64,000 nt of DNA from Streptomyces luteolus (GCF_029968015.1 NZ_JASCIS010000020.1:1-64000); one strand, 5' to 3'. Shown: positions 14,697 through 23,669, numbered from the stretch's first letter. Program-made: numbers and translations. Notes: generated by a model not told the origin, from the sequence alone.

Positions 14697-15581
14697 ATGA
14701 ACAAGCACCGTGCCGCCGCCGCGGCCGCAGCACTCACTCTCACCACCCTCCTGGCCGCCTGCGCAGGCAAAGACCAGTCGGACTCGCCCGGTTCGTCCGG
14801 CGGGAACCAGTCCTCCGACCTGGCCATCAGCCACATCCACGGCCTCGGTCTCGACCCGTCCGACCAGCGCCTGTACGTCGCCACCCACGAAGGCGTCTAC
14901 ACCCCGGACGCCGACGGCAAGCCCAAGTTGGTGGGCGACAGCAAGGACGACTTCATGGGCTTCACCGTGGCCCAGAGGAACACCTTCTACGCCAGCGGCC
15001 ACCCCGCACCGGGCTCAGCCGGTCCGGGCAACAAAGGGCTGATCAAGAGCACCGACGGCGGCAAGACCTGGAAGTCGCTGTCCTTGTCCGGCGAGTCCGA
15101 CTTCCACGCACTGGAGTACGCCCACAACACCGTCTACGGCTACGACGCCACCAACGGCCTGCTGCGCACCAGCAAAGACGGTGCCGCCTGGACCGACGGC
15201 GCGAAGCTCCAGGCCCTCGACATAGCCGTGTCCCCCGAGGACCGAGACCTCGTCCTCGCCACCACCGCCGACGGCGTCGCCCGCAGCACCGACGGCGGCA
15301 AGACCTTCGCCAAGGGGGAGCAGCCCACGATGGCTTTCGTCTCCTGGAAGACGGAAGACGCCCTGTTCGGCATCGACCCCACCGGTGCCCTGTACCGCAG
15401 CAAAGACGGCGGTTCGACCTGGAAGAAGGCCGGCACCGTGCCCGGCGGACAGCCGCAGGCCCTGACCGCGGCGGGCGCCGAGCGCGTCCTGGCCGCCACT
15501 CAGAACGGCGTCTACGAATCGAAGGACGGCGGCAAGTCGTTCACGAAGCGGCTCGCGGTGGAGTCCACCGGCGGGCACTGA
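14697..15581 (+). CDS. F510_1955-family Asp-box beta-propeller lipoprotein
   Basis: 294 residues. A lipobox LLAACAG sits near residue 21, then about 260 residues of beta-propeller with Asp-box repeats (STDGGKTWKS, STDGGKTFAK, SKDGGSTWKK, SKDGGKSFTK). The family is annotated as glycosyl-hydrolase-like because of the sialidase-type Asp boxes, but no catalytic residues can be assigned. It follows the DUF305 gene after a spacer with a long GC-rich inverted repeat. It repeatedly occurs with DUF305 in copper loci. An extracytoplasmic binding role is more likely than catalysis. Confidence 0.88.
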   Translation: MNKHRAAAAAAALTLTTLLAACAGKDQSDSPGSSGGNQSSDLAISHIHGLGLDPSDQRLYVATHEGVYTPDADGKPKLVGDSKDDFMGFTVAQRNTFYASGHPAPGSAGPGNKGLIKSTDGGKTWKSLSLSGESDFHALEYAHNTVYGYDATNGLLRTSKDGAAWTDGAKLQALDIAVSPEDRDLVLATTADGVARSTDGGKTFAKGEQPTMAFVSWKTEDALFGIDPTGALYRSKDGGSTWKKAGTVPGGQPQALTAAGAERVLAATQNGVYESKDGGKSFTKRLAVESTGGH

Positions 15582-15715
15582 GCCCGTGAACCGACGAGCC
15601 CACTCCGAGCCGGCCCAGAAGTGCGGCCGTGTCCGACGGGACACGTAGGCCAATTCACACACTGTTCAGCCGAGTTGCTTGTGCAGCACGCGTGAATTGC
15701 CGCTACGATCACGGC

Positions 15716-16138
15716 ATGGTCACGGCCACCCGGACAACTACACCGCTCCGGGCCCGCAGGCAAGTTGCGGGCCCGTTGCGGCTGTTCTGGTTTGCCGCGC
15801 TCATTCTGGGCCTTTTGTATACGCATGGCGTGAGCAGTGAAACCGCCGCACACCATGTCGCCCCCAGCGCCCCCAGCGCCTCCATCGCGGCCACGACGTC
15901 GGCCGCACAGGACGAACCAGCCGCCCCTCCCGCCGGGCATGACGGCGGATCGACCGATCACGCAGCCGAGGAATGCCTCTCGGGCCAGCCCCAGCAGGGC
16001 GTTGACCTGCCGGCTCCGTGCTCGACGCCGCTCGACGGCGTTCGCCCCGCACCTCTCGACCCCCTCGCGAACTCTCGCTCGGCCGACGCCACCGGCTCGC
16101 CCGCAGCAGGGAGAGATCCAGCGATTCTCCGGGTCTAG
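15716..16138 (+). CDS. DUF6153-like small exported protein
   Basis: 140 residues from the ATG at 15716. One membrane helix near residues 22-42 (LRLFWFAALILGLLYTHGVS) is followed by an exported low-complexity Ala/Pro/Ser region with scattered His and two Cys (ECLSGQ, APCST). The layout is the same as the proteins ending at 13785 and 8111. The start has little untranslated leader in sight, so it may be a leaderless message. Likely accessory to the copper cluster. Confidence 0.68.
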   Translation: MVTATRTTTPLRARRQVAGPLRLFWFAALILGLLYTHGVSSETAAHHVAPSAPSASIAATTSAAQDEPAAPPAGHDGGSTDHAAEECLSGQPQQGVDLPAPCSTPLDGVRPAPLDPLANSRSADATGSPAAGRDPAILRV

Positions 16139-16340
16139 GCCGATCCACGACATACAGGTCACCCCGTCACCCCTCTTTAGCCAGCGCTACAACGGCACTT
16201 CTGCCGTCGGGGTATCACGATGTATCACGACCTGTGCCGCGTGACCGAAATCTCGCACTGCCTGCACATATAAGGCGCCGGTAAGTAGTCGAGCCCTTTC
16301 GGCACCCCCTTCTGTCGTCCGACCGACCTCCTCTGACCGC

Positions 16341-16361
16341 GCATTTCGGTGTTCGAAATGC
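16341..16361. promoter_or_regulatory. 8-bp perfect inverted repeat upstream of 16384 gene
   Basis: GCATTTCG and CGAAATGC with spacer GTGTT lie 22 bases before the GTG at 16384. It could be an operator or a leader hairpin. It is not a CsoR-type box. Confidence 0.4.
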
Positions 16362-16383
16362 ACGGCCTGCCGTACGGAGTGCT

Positions 16384-16839
16384 GTGACGCACATCTCCCC
16401 TGCCAAACTTCCCTTGGGAAGAAATCCAGTACGCAATTCTGCGCACACAGAGGGCCACGCCCCGGCCATTCCAGTTGCGCGATCGCGCTTCCGGCCGTGG
16501 CTTCTCCTCGGTGGCCTTCTCTTCGTCCTCGCCGGCTGCCTACTTCCTGGCGAAAGCGGCGAACATGCCGCCTCCTCTCGGCCGGTGCTGTCCGCGTCTG
16601 CCGACGTCGCATCGCCGCAGGACGGGTCTTCCCAGCACCACGAGCCGGCCTGTGAGGTCCTGCCTCACGCCGGTCAGGGCACGTCGGCCCCGCAGTCGTG
16701 GGCTCTCGACGCCCTGCCGCTCGCTGCCCTGGCACACGCGCCGGCCGAGCCCGAAGCACAGCCCTCCGCCAGCCGCGCCTCCCGCGTACCGCTGTGTGCC
16801 CGAAGAGCACATTCCCGCCTCTGCCGGTGGCTCGTCTAG
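16384..16839 (+). CDS. small exported protein upstream of cysteine synthase
   Basis: 151 residues from a GTG. A single hydrophobic segment at about 35-53 (RPWLLLGGLLFVLAGCLLPG) ends in a possible lipobox LAGC. The exported part has Cys and His (HHEPACEVLPHAG) and a Cys/Arg tail. It resembles the other small exported proteins of this cluster in layout but not clearly in sequence. It lies 70 bases before the Cds1-like gene. The C-terminal Arg-rich segment could be out-of-frame extension, so the length is uncertain. Confidence 0.55.
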   Translation: MTHISPAKLPLGRNPVRNSAHTEGHAPAIPVARSRFRPWLLLGGLLFVLAGCLLPGESGEHAASSRPVLSASADVASPQDGSSQHHEPACEVLPHAGQGTSAPQSWALDALPLAALAHAPAEPEAQPSASRASRVPLCARRAHSRLCRWLV

Positions 16840-16909
16840 GCCGCTCCCCGCGTGCTGCCGCACGCATCGAGCGACCCACAGCACCCGTACGTAGAGCGAA
16901 AGCGAAGCC

Positions 16910-18070
16910 ATGCGATCTCAAACCTTCACGATCTCCACCGACTCAGCCACCCCCAACACCGAACCCGCGTCCGCCGCGACTCTGCTGCGCGGTCAAGGAA
17001 TGTCCGGCCTCGTCGGCAACACCCCCGTACTGCACGTCTCTGAACCCCTGGTCCCGGCAGGCCGCGGGTTCTGGGCGAAGCTCGAAGGCTTCAACCCCGG
17101 CGGCATCAAGGACCGTCCCGGCCTGCACATGGTCGAACGCGCCCGCACACGCGGCGAGTTGAAGCCCGGCGGCCGCATCATCGAGTCCACCAGCGGCACC
17201 CTCGGACTCGGACTCGCCCTGGCCGGGATGGTCTACGGCCACCCGGTCACCCTCGTCACCGACCCGGGCCTGGAACGTTCCATGACCCAACTCCTTACCG
17301 CGTACGGAGCGCGGGTCAACATGGTCTCCGAGCCGCACCCGACCGGCGGCTGGCAGCAGGCCCGCCGCGAACGCGTGGCCCAACTCCTCAAGCAGCACCC
17401 CGAATCCTGGAGCCCGGACCAGTACAGCAACCCGGACAACGTGTCCGCGTACACCCCGCTCGCCCTCGAACTCGCCTCCGAACTGGGCCACATCGACGTA
17501 TTGGTGTGCAGCGTCGGCACAGGCGGCCACTCCGCTGGTGTCTCCCGTGTCCTGAAGCAGCTCTACCCTGAGCTGCAGCTGGTCGGCGTCGACACCGTGA
17601 ACTCGACCCTCTTCGGGCAGACCGCGGGGCCGCGTCTCATGCGTGGCCTCGGCAACAGCATCCACCCCCGCAACGTCGCCTACGAGAACTTCTCCGAGGT
17701 GCACTGGGTCGCCCCGGCCGAGGCCGTGTGGACCTGCCGACAGCTCGCCACCTCGCACTACGCCACCGGCGGCTGGAGCGTCGGCGCCGTCGCGCTCGTC
17801 GCGGGCTGGCTGGCCCGCACCCGGCCCGCGGACACCCGTATCGCGGCGATCTTCCCCGACGGCCCGCAGCGCTACCTCGGCACGGTCTACGACGACGACT
17901 ACTGCGCCGCCCACGGACTGCTCGACTTCCCGCCGGCCCTCGAACCGGACGTGATCGGCCGGCCCGACGAGAAGCAGGTCAGCCGCTGGACCCGGTGCAC
18001 GGCAGTGGTCGACCCACTGGCCCTCGCCGAACAGGCGGACGGCTCCGGCGCGGAGGAGAAGAGCAAGTGA
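16910..18070 (+). CDS. PLP-dependent cysteine synthase family protein (Cds1-like)
   Basis: 386 residues of fold-type II PLP enzyme. The PLP lysine is in NPGGIKDRPGLHMVE at about residue 67, the substrate loop is ESTSGTLGLGLALAG, and the phosphate-binding glycine loop is SVGTGGHSAG. Compared with CysK it is longer, with an extra C-terminal 60 residues, as in mycobacterial Cds1-like cysteine desulfhydrases that release H2S. The MFS gene starts on its stop (GTGA). Within a copper cluster, sulfide release that traps copper is a plausible job, but this is inference. Synthesis of cysteine is the alternative. Confidence 0.85.
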   Translation: MRSQTFTISTDSATPNTEPASAATLLRGQGMSGLVGNTPVLHVSEPLVPAGRGFWAKLEGFNPGGIKDRPGLHMVERARTRGELKPGGRIIESTSGTLGLGLALAGMVYGHPVTLVTDPGLERSMTQLLTAYGARVNMVSEPHPTGGWQQARRERVAQLLKQHPESWSPDQYSNPDNVSAYTPLALELASELGHIDVLVCSVGTGGHSAGVSRVLKQLYPELQLVGVDTVNSTLFGQTAGPRLMRGLGNSIHPRNVAYENFSEVHWVAPAEAVWTCRQLATSHYATGGWSVGAVALVAGWLARTRPADTRIAAIFPDGPQRYLGTVYDDDYCAAHGLLDFPPALEPDVIGRPDEKQVSRWTRCTAVVDPLALAEQADGSGAEEKSK

Positions 18071-19431
18071 AGGCCACCATCGCGCAGGTGCGCACCTACC
18101 CGCGCAGTGTGCAGCTGTTGATGGTGAACCAGTTCACCATCAACCTCGGCTTCTACATGCTGATGCCGTACCTCGCCCAGCACCTGTCCGGATCGCTCGG
18201 CCTGGCCGGCTGGACCGTCGGACTCATCCTGGGCGTACGGAACTTCAGCCAGCAGGGCATGTTCCTCGTTGGCGGCACCCTGGCCGACCGGCTCGGCTAC
18301 AAGCCCGTGATCATCACCGGACTCGTCCTGCGCATCGTCGGCTTCGCCACCCTCGGACTGGTCGACTCCGTCCCCGCCCTGCTGGCCGCCTCCGCAGCCA
18401 CCGGGCTTGCGGGAGCCCTCTTCAACCCGGCCGTCAGGGCGTACGTGTCGGTGGAGACGGGCGAGCGCCGGATCGACGCCTTCGCCCTGTTCAACGTCTT
18501 CTACCAGGCCGGAATCCTGCTCGGCCCGCTGGTCGGCATGCTCCTGACCGGCGTCGACTTCAGCGTCACCTGTCTGGTGTCCGCCGGGATTTTCGCGCTC
18601 CTGAGCATCGTCCAGATGCGTGCTCTGCCCGCCCGCAGGGCCGACGACGCACAGAACACGCTGAACCCGCAGGCGGCACAGACCTCGAAGCACACGCGGC
18701 GCGCCAAGCATGGGCGGCACGCAAGGCGAGCACAGGAGGGCGTGCTGTCGCAGTGGCGGGGCATCGTGGCCAACCGGCCGTTCCTGCTGTTCTCGGCGGC
18801 CATGATCGGCTTCTACGTCCTGCAGTTCCAGGTCTACCTCTCCCTGCCCCTTGAGGTCCGACGCCTCGGCGGAGACGGGGAGTTCGGCACTGCGGCGGTG
18901 GCGGTGATGTTCGCGGTCTCGGGCCTGAGCACGATCCTCTTCCAGACCAAGGTGACCGCCTGGTGCAAGGCCCGCATGGAGCCGGGCCAGGCGCTGAGCC
19001 GAGGGCTGCTCATCATGGGCCTGGCGTTCGTGCCGCTGATCGTGCCCACCGTGGTCCCTGTACCGGAGGGCGGCATGGGTCTGTGGCTGCTCGCCGCCGG
19101 GCCGCCGACGCTCGCCGCGTTCCTCCTTGCGGTGGGCACGATGATCGCCTACCCCTTCGAGATGGACACCATTGTCCGGCTCTCCGGTGACCGGCTCGTC
19201 GCCACCCACTACGGGCTCTACAACACCATCTGCGGCATCGGCATCACCCTCGGCAACCTGGGCACCGGCGCCGCCCTCGACTCGGCCCGAGCAGCGGGCA
19301 TGGCCGCGATTCCGTGGCTCGCGCTGACCGTCCTGGGCATCGCCTGCGCCACCGCGTTGTACGGGCTGCACCGCAGCGGTCGCCTGGTGCCGCCCGCACC
19401 GGATCCGCAGCCCGAGCTCGTGAAGGTCTGA
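18067..19431 (+). CDS. MFS transporter
   Basis: 454 residues, 12 predicted membrane helices of the major facilitator superfamily. The loop 2-3 motif appears as GGTLADRLGYKP. The central loop between helices 6 and 7 is unusually His/Arg-rich (TSKHTRRAKHGRHARRAQEG) and could bind metal. The GTG start overlaps the Cds1-like gene's stop, so the two are translated together. This suggests export of the enzyme's substrate or product, or of a toxic conjugate. The substrate cannot be deduced. A strong hairpin terminator ends the cluster. Confidence 0.88.
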   Translation: MKATIAQVRTYPRSVQLLMVNQFTINLGFYMLMPYLAQHLSGSLGLAGWTVGLILGVRNFSQQGMFLVGGTLADRLGYKPVIITGLVLRIVGFATLGLVDSVPALLAASAATGLAGALFNPAVRAYVSVETGERRIDAFALFNVFYQAGILLGPLVGMLLTGVDFSVTCLVSAGIFALLSIVQMRALPARRADDAQNTLNPQAAQTSKHTRRAKHGRHARRAQEGVLSQWRGIVANRPFLLFSAAMIGFYVLQFQVYLSLPLEVRRLGGDGEFGTAAVAVMFAVSGLSTILFQTKVTAWCKARMEPGQALSRGLLIMGLAFVPLIVPTVVPVPEGGMGLWLLAAGPPTLAAFLLAVGTMIAYPFEMDTIVRLSGDRLVATHYGLYNTICGIGITLGNLGTGAALDSARAAGMAAIPWLALTVLGIACATALYGLHRSGRLVPPAPDPQPELVKV

Positions 19432-19483
19432 CCACTGCCAGGGCCTGACTCGACGGCCCTGAAATCCCCGACGGCCCCGTAGG

Positions 19484-19516
19484 AGAGGGGCGGGCAGCAC
19501 GACGGCCCGCCCCTCT
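19484..19516 (+). terminator. hairpin terminator after MFS gene
   Basis: Arms AGAGGGGCGGGC and GCCCGCCCCTCT form a perfect 12-bp stem with a 9-base loop. It marks the right end of the copper-type cluster. Confidence 0.8.
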
Positions 19517-19584
19517 ACCCGGCCGTGCCCAGTTCTCCCAGGAGTGACGAATGCCCTCCCCTGCCCTGCCCTGCCCTGCCGGCA

Positions 19585-19770
19585 TCAACTGCTTTGCAGC
19601 TGAGCCCGTTTCATGGAGTCCGCTACGACGCCCGCCGTATCGGAGATATCTCCGCCACGGTGTGTCCCCCATACGACGACATCGGCCCCGCCCGCGTACG
19701 GAACCTGCGGTCTCGCCCCCACCACATCGCCCAATTGCTGCACGATTCAGCTGAACCGGCTTCGCAGCGG
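19585..19770 (+). pseudogene. N-terminal remnant of a DUF1015 protein
   Basis: The frame encodes LSPFHGVRYDARRIGDISAT, then CPPYDDIGPARVRNLRSRPHHI, matching the start of DUF1015 proteins (LSPFRGVRY, SPPYDV, PHNVVRL). The family is about 400 residues, but here homology stops after about 60 and the rest is missing. The region between the terminator at 19516 and the small gene at 19865 holds nothing else I recognise. It marks decay or a deletion junction at the edge of the accessory stretch. Confidence 0.65.
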
Positions 19771-19864
19771 CGGCGACACGGCCCTGCGGCGGAGCGGAGG
19801 CGGCGTGCCGCATCCTGCACCCGGGTGTCGGACGAACCGGTCCGGTCTGGGCTGCCCGATGGCC

Positions 19865-20116
19865 CTACTCGATGATCCACACCTCGTTGAGCTTGGCCTT
19901 GCGCGCCTCGGGCCGCACCTCTGCTGCCTCGCCCTGGTCGGCCTCCGCGTCGTCGCTGGACATCGCCTGTGTTGCCGGCTCCGCCTCAGGGGATTCTCCG
20001 ACGTACCCGCCGGGGTGCGTGTCCGGAGCGGGAGCCGTAGCGTCGTCGGTCAGCTTGTCGGGGTCAGCACTGCTCGCCGACTGCCCGTCCGACTTGTCGT
20101 TCTGACGGTTGCTCAT
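19865..20116 (-). CDS. small acidic protein, paralog of 25317-25526
   Basis: 83 residues, strongly acidic and disordered-looking (SSADPDKLTDDATAPAPDTH), ending NEVWIIE. It has no Cys, no membrane segment and no signal peptide. It matches the protein at 25317 in its N-terminal plan (MS-x-x-QN, then PD-x-[LV]TD-[ED]-x-TAP-x-PD). The upstream 85 bases, including a GGAGTG ribosome site, are also conserved between the two. A conserved leader with a variable tail could mean a precursor peptide, but no modifying enzyme is adjacent. Function unknown. Confidence 0.65.
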   Translation of the reverse strand: MSNRQNDKSDGQSASSADPDKLTDDATAPAPDTHPGGYVGESPEAEPATQAMSSDDAEADQGEAAEVRPEARKAKLNEVWIIE

Positions 20117-20202
20117 GAGTCACTCCAGCGCGCTCGTGGCATGGTGGGTGTCGTATGCCTGCCATGGATCTTTACTCCATCCACCGGTGGCGCAAACCGG
20201 GG
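20117..20202 (-). promoter_or_regulatory. upstream region shared with 25527-25612
   Basis: Reading away from the ATG, the shared blocks are GAGTCACTCC, then (on the plus strand) CGTGG[CG]ATGGTGG, GAATCC/GGATCT, and CAAACC at the far end. Such conservation outside the coding frame implies a shared promoter or regulator. Confidence 0.55.
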
Positions 20203-20243
20203 TGATTGCGAATGCGCTGGCCACCATGGGAAAAGGACCTGAC

Positions 20244-20660
20244 ATGGCTGACTCCACCCTCCTGATCGCCGAGATCAACCACGGCTCGACCACATCGATG
20301 CCGACGGCGAACTCACCGAGCACGACCACATCATCTGCGGACCACGGGTCGCGACGCGCCTGAGGCACGCGTCCGGCTCGGACGCAGAGCAGCGCATCGT
20401 CGACGCCTACGTCCGGATCTGCCGCCAGCTGCACCTGCCGCACATCACGGGCGGCGGCGACTCGAACCCCCAAGGAACAGTTCCTGCAGTCCACACTCAC
20501 GCTCGCCGACGACCGGGAGGCCGCACGGGCATCGATGGGGACGGCTACCTGTCCGCCGAGGAATTCACCCCCGCCGTGATCGAGTACTGGTCCAGCAGAG
20601 CCCCGGAGGCACCCGGAAACTGATGGATGGGCCGACCCGTCCATCGACGATGAGGCTGCG
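20244..20660 (+). pseudogene. decayed EF-hand protein
   Basis: Pieces of an EF-hand calcium-binding protein are spread over three frames: MADSTLLIAEIN, then HIDADGELTEHDHIICGPRV, then HITGGGDS, EQFLQSTLTLADDREAARA, and finally DGDGYLSAEEFTPAVIEYW. The central EF-hands are deleted. TGG appears to have become TGA before the WMGRP end. It is divergent from the small acidic gene at 20116. An intact but distinct EF-hand protein is at 24156. Confidence 0.75.
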
Positions 20661-20993
20661 CCTATACCGGACGTCGGGAGTGCTGTCGCCGCCGAACCGA
20701 ATAGGTACCGCGGCATCGACGCCCAGCTGGCGGCGGCGTGACTACGGGCCCCTCGGCCTTCACCGCCATCTCCGCCGGAGAATGCGCAGCCCTCGTGCCT
20801 CCATCGAAACGCCGGTGCGGCACGCCACCTTGTGGCCACGGATCACGACAGCTGTCCACACTCCTGGGGACCGCGCCGCGCTCCGAGGACCCCAGCTGGG
20901 ATTGGCTCCGGCATTGCAACCGGTTCGGTTCTTGGATTGGGCGCGCCGGGCCCACCCATGCAGTTCAGCGTTACCGCGAGTACGCGACGAGCA

Positions 20994-21058
20994 GGGGCTG
21001 GGGCTGGGGCCGGGGCCGGGGCCGGGGCCGGGGCTGGGGCTGGGGCTGGGGCTGGGGC
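20994..21058 (+). repeat. GGGGCT/GGGGCC hexanucleotide array
   Basis: Ten full hexamers plus a partial one, as two GGGGCT, four GGGGCC and four GGGGCT, then GGGGC. The plus strand can form G-quadruplexes. No gene is supported between 20661 and 21248. The array lies about 190 bases before the isochorismatase-like start and could affect its transcription. Confidence 0.92.
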
Positions 21059-21248
21059 ACCTTACTGGTGGCCGCACCCTGCCGGGGGACTTCGGCCTCA
21101 ACAGCAAGGTCGACCTCTGCCGCCGGTCGGCCTGGCGGAGCGGCGACTCCGGGTGCCGGTCGGGTGACTGGTCGGCGAGTTCTGAGTGCGCCAGGACGCG
21201 GAGCGGGCGACCATCCCGGGGTTGATTCACCAAGGGAAGGACTTCTCG

Positions 21249-21839
21249 ATGCGTCGCGCATTGCTCGTCGTCGATGTGCAGAAGGATTTCTGCGAGGGCG
21301 GCAGTGTCCCGGTCAAGGGAGGTGCGGATCGGGCCGCTGCCATCGCTGACCTGGCGCGCCGAGCCGACGGTCAGTACTCGTACGTCATCGCCACCCGCGA
21401 CCATCACATCGATCCGGGCACCCACTTCTCCGAGCACCCAGATTTCGATACGTCCTTTCCCGTGCACTGCGTTGTCGGCACCGAGGGCGGCGAGTTCCAC
21501 CCGAACTTCGTTCCCGCCGTCGCCTCCGGGGCCGTCGACGAGGTCGTCTTCAAGGGAGCTCACTCCGCCTCCAAGAGCGGATTCGAGGGCTCGACCGAGG
21601 GCGGCACGCTCCTGGCCGACTGGCTGCGCGCCCGCGACGTCAGCGAGCTCGACGTCGTCGGCATCGCCACCGACCACTGCGTCAAGGCCACCGCCCTGGA
21701 CGGCGTACGAGAAGGCTTCGCCGTACGGGTCCTGCTCGACTACACCGCCGGGGTCGCCGCTGGCACCACTGCCACCGCGATCAGCGAGCTGCGCCGGGCA
21801 GGCGTCGTTCTGAGCGGTGAGCCTGTCGTCCTCGCCTGA
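21249..21839 (+). CDS. isochorismatase-family amidohydrolase, nicotinamidase-like
   Basis: 196 residues. The catalytic triad of the family is visible: Asp in LLVVDVQKDFCEGG (residue 9), Lys in EVVFKGAHSAS, and Cys in GIATDHCVKATALD. The metal-site residues D, H and H fit DHHIDPGTHF at about 59-68. This combination is characteristic of nicotinamidase/pyrazinamidase, which converts nicotinamide to nicotinate in NAD salvage. The start ATG 21249 is preceded by AAGGA. No partner gene lies adjacent. Confidence 0.88.
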   Translation: MRRALLVVDVQKDFCEGGSVPVKGGADRAAAIADLARRADGQYSYVIATRDHHIDPGTHFSEHPDFDTSFPVHCVVGTEGGEFHPNFVPAVASGAVDEVVFKGAHSASKSGFEGSTEGGTLLADWLRARDVSELDVVGIATDHCVKATALDGVREGFAVRVLLDYTAGVAAGTTATAISELRRAGVVLSGEPVVLA

Positions 21840-22398
21840 ATCGACTGCTCCTTCCGACGGTTGGCGGGGCTCTTGTCCCCCGCTGCCCGGTGATGGCAGC
21901 CGAGAAGCCGAAGAACCGCCGACCTCGGGAACGGCTGTCATCATGTCGCACCTGGGGTCTCCGTCTGTTTCGCAGATAGCCCGTGCCGCCGCGGCCACCG
22001 GAAACGCCATCGAATGCGCCCACGCGCCCGTCCGCTGGGCGTGTTCACGTACTGCACCGGCGGGGCGTGCGCTGGACAGCCCGGCCATCTGGCCCGGACC
22101 GGACGCACGTTGCGAGAAGCACCGGCTCGTCGGCGCCGACCCGTCCTCGACCACCACATTGTCGAGACGAGGGCAGCTGCCCGAGGCGTGATCCCTCAAC
22201 ACGTCTAGGCAAAGACGGCGGTGACGGGCGGTCACGCCTTCCCGGAAGTTGATCAGACTCGGCGCCCGGTCAGCCGGATGCACGCGGATTGAAACGCGTT
22301 GGGTAATTGCACCGTCGCTCACGGTTGCGCAAGATCGTTCTCAAGGGACGGGCATCTCTTTGTCCGCCACGCATCCGCACCCAACAGGAAGGCCAGAC
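21840..22398. other. no supported gene
   Basis: Several open frames overlap here in conflicting directions. None has homology I recognise or a good ribosome site. The final 30 bases contain the AGGAAGG ribosome site for the next gene. Confidence 0.5.
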
Positions 22399-22695
22399 AT
22401 GAGTAAGAAAGAACCCGCTCCACAGAACCCCGGCCTCACGGTGATCGAACCCTCGCAGGCAGCCGCGCCGGCCAACCCAGCCACGCTCAGCCTGGAGACA
22501 AAGGGCGACACCTACGTCCTCAAGGCCGCGAGCGGCACCTCCCTGCCTGCCGACATCCCGCTCGTCGACGGCGACGGCAAACTCATCGTCACTTATCGTG
22601 CCGCCCGCGCCGACGATGCCTCCGCGCCCGCGGAATCGCGGAGGTTCACCGGGTTCGAGTTCCACCGCCCGCAGAGCCCCTGGGGGCATGACTGA
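22399..22695 (+). CDS. small hypothetical protein, possible relative of 24667-24891
   Basis: 98 residues from an ATG with an AGGAAGG ribosome site 7 bases upstream. The core (TYVLKAASGTSLPADIPLVD, GDGKLIVTYRAAR) looks like a small beta domain. A similar pattern (TVLTVREGAVLPPLLPVRDC, NGAVVAEYQL) is seen in the protein at 24667. The longer open frame upstream lacks a convincing start. No membrane segment or catalytic motif is seen. Role unknown. Confidence 0.65.
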   Translation: MSKKEPAPQNPGLTVIEPSQAAAPANPATLSLETKGDTYVLKAASGTSLPADIPLVDGDGKLIVTYRAARADDASAPAESRRFTGFEFHRPQSPWGHD

Positions 22696-22779
22696 CAAGG
22701 GTTCGGGGCTGAGGTCGCTCCCATGGTTCTGGGCTACTGAGCCCCCGGGCCGCCGGAGAGCGACGCGACCGACGCCGTG

Positions 22780-22837
22780 GCGGAGCTGCCGTAGAAGAGG
22801 TTGTCACGCCAAGACATCCTCCCTACGGCAGCTCCGC
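22780..22837. other. long inverted repeat between convergent genes
   Basis: GCGGAGCTGCCGTAG and its perfect complement flank a 28-base loop in which GAGG/CCTC can extend the pairing. It lies between the small gene ending at 22695 and the ZIP gene ending at 22920. It could act as a terminator for both, but the loop is longer than usual. Confidence 0.55.
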
Positions 22838-22919
22838 TGTTGGAACAGGCCGCCGCGGCAAGCCAGGCCGGTGTGCCAACGCAGGGCCATGAGGGAGCGA
22901 GACCAGGGCGCACCTTTCA

Positions 22920-23669
22920 TCACGCTTCGGTGAGGGCGAAGGCGGTGAGAAAGCCAGTCACCGTGGCCATGCCGGTGAGCAGGTGGGACTGCTCGTGTGC
23001 CTCGGGAAGCATCGTGTCGGCAATCATCGCCAGGATCGCCCCGGCGGCGACGGCGGTCACGAGGGCGAGGGCGAGCGGTGGCGCACCGCCGAGCAGGGCC
23101 CGGCCGACGAGGGCGGCGACCCCGCAGAGCACGGCGATCGCGGACCACAGGCCGAAGACGTAGCGACGGCTGCGGCCTGCGTCGCGCATGCCGGTCGAAC
23201 TGGCCATGCCCTCAGGCAGGTTGCTGAGAAAGACGGCCCCGACCGTGGCTGCGCTCACGCTGCCGCTGCCGATCGTCGAGGCGCCGATCACCACGGACTC
23301 GGGTATCCCGTCGAGGACCGAGCCGAGCGCGATGGCCCCGCCGGAGCCGGGCTGCTCCGTCTCGGACGGCTGTCTGCCGCCGGTGCGCTTGCGGTGACGT
23401 GCCCCGCGCCGGGCGAGCACGGCGTTCCCAGCGGAGTAGAGGAGCGCGCCGACTGCCGTACCGAGGGCGGCGGCGAGCATCCCGCCGCCGTCGTGGGCCT
23501 CGGCGACCAGCTCGTAGGCGACCGCGGCGATGAGCACGCCACTGCCGAAGGCCATCACCAGGCCGATCAGCCGCCGTGGCAACGTCAGGTACGTTCCCAA
23601 CGCCGCCCCGGCGAGCAGGGCGCTACCCGCGAGCAGCCCCCACAACCCGGCGACCAGAGCCTCACGCAT
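22920..23669 (-). CDS. ZIP-family metal permease
   Basis: 249 residues, about eight membrane helices. The signature metal-binding helices are GSVLDGIPESVVIGAS (helix 4) and FLSNLPEGMASSTGM (helix 5). The E residues and N/P pattern match the GufA/ZIP branch, and the variable His/Arg loop is short (RRGARHRKRTGG). The start is the ATG at 23669; the frame extends upstream without conservation. Expected role: uptake or release of Zn or related divalent cations. It is not clearly in an operon with its neighbours. Confidence 0.88.
   Translation of the reverse strand: MREALVAGLWGLLAGSALLAGAALGTYLTLPRRLIGLVMAFGSGVLIAAVAYELVAEAHDGGGMLAAALGTAVGALLYSAGNAVLARRGARHRKRTGGRQPSETEQPGSGGAIALGSVLDGIPESVVIGASTIGSGSVSAATVGAVFLSNLPEGMASSTGMRDAGRSRRYVFGLWSAIAVLCGVAALVGRALLGGAPPLALALVTAVAAGAILAMIADTMLPEAHEQSHLLTGMATVTGFLTAFALTEA

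Noticed and set aside
17899..19500. minus-strand 533-codon frame
   Set aside because: It covers the MFS gene in reverse and has the acidic, low-complexity look of a shadow frame.
20760..22322. minus-strand 520-codon frame
   Set aside because: It runs through the G-rich hexamer array and the isochorismatase-like gene. No conserved domain is seen.
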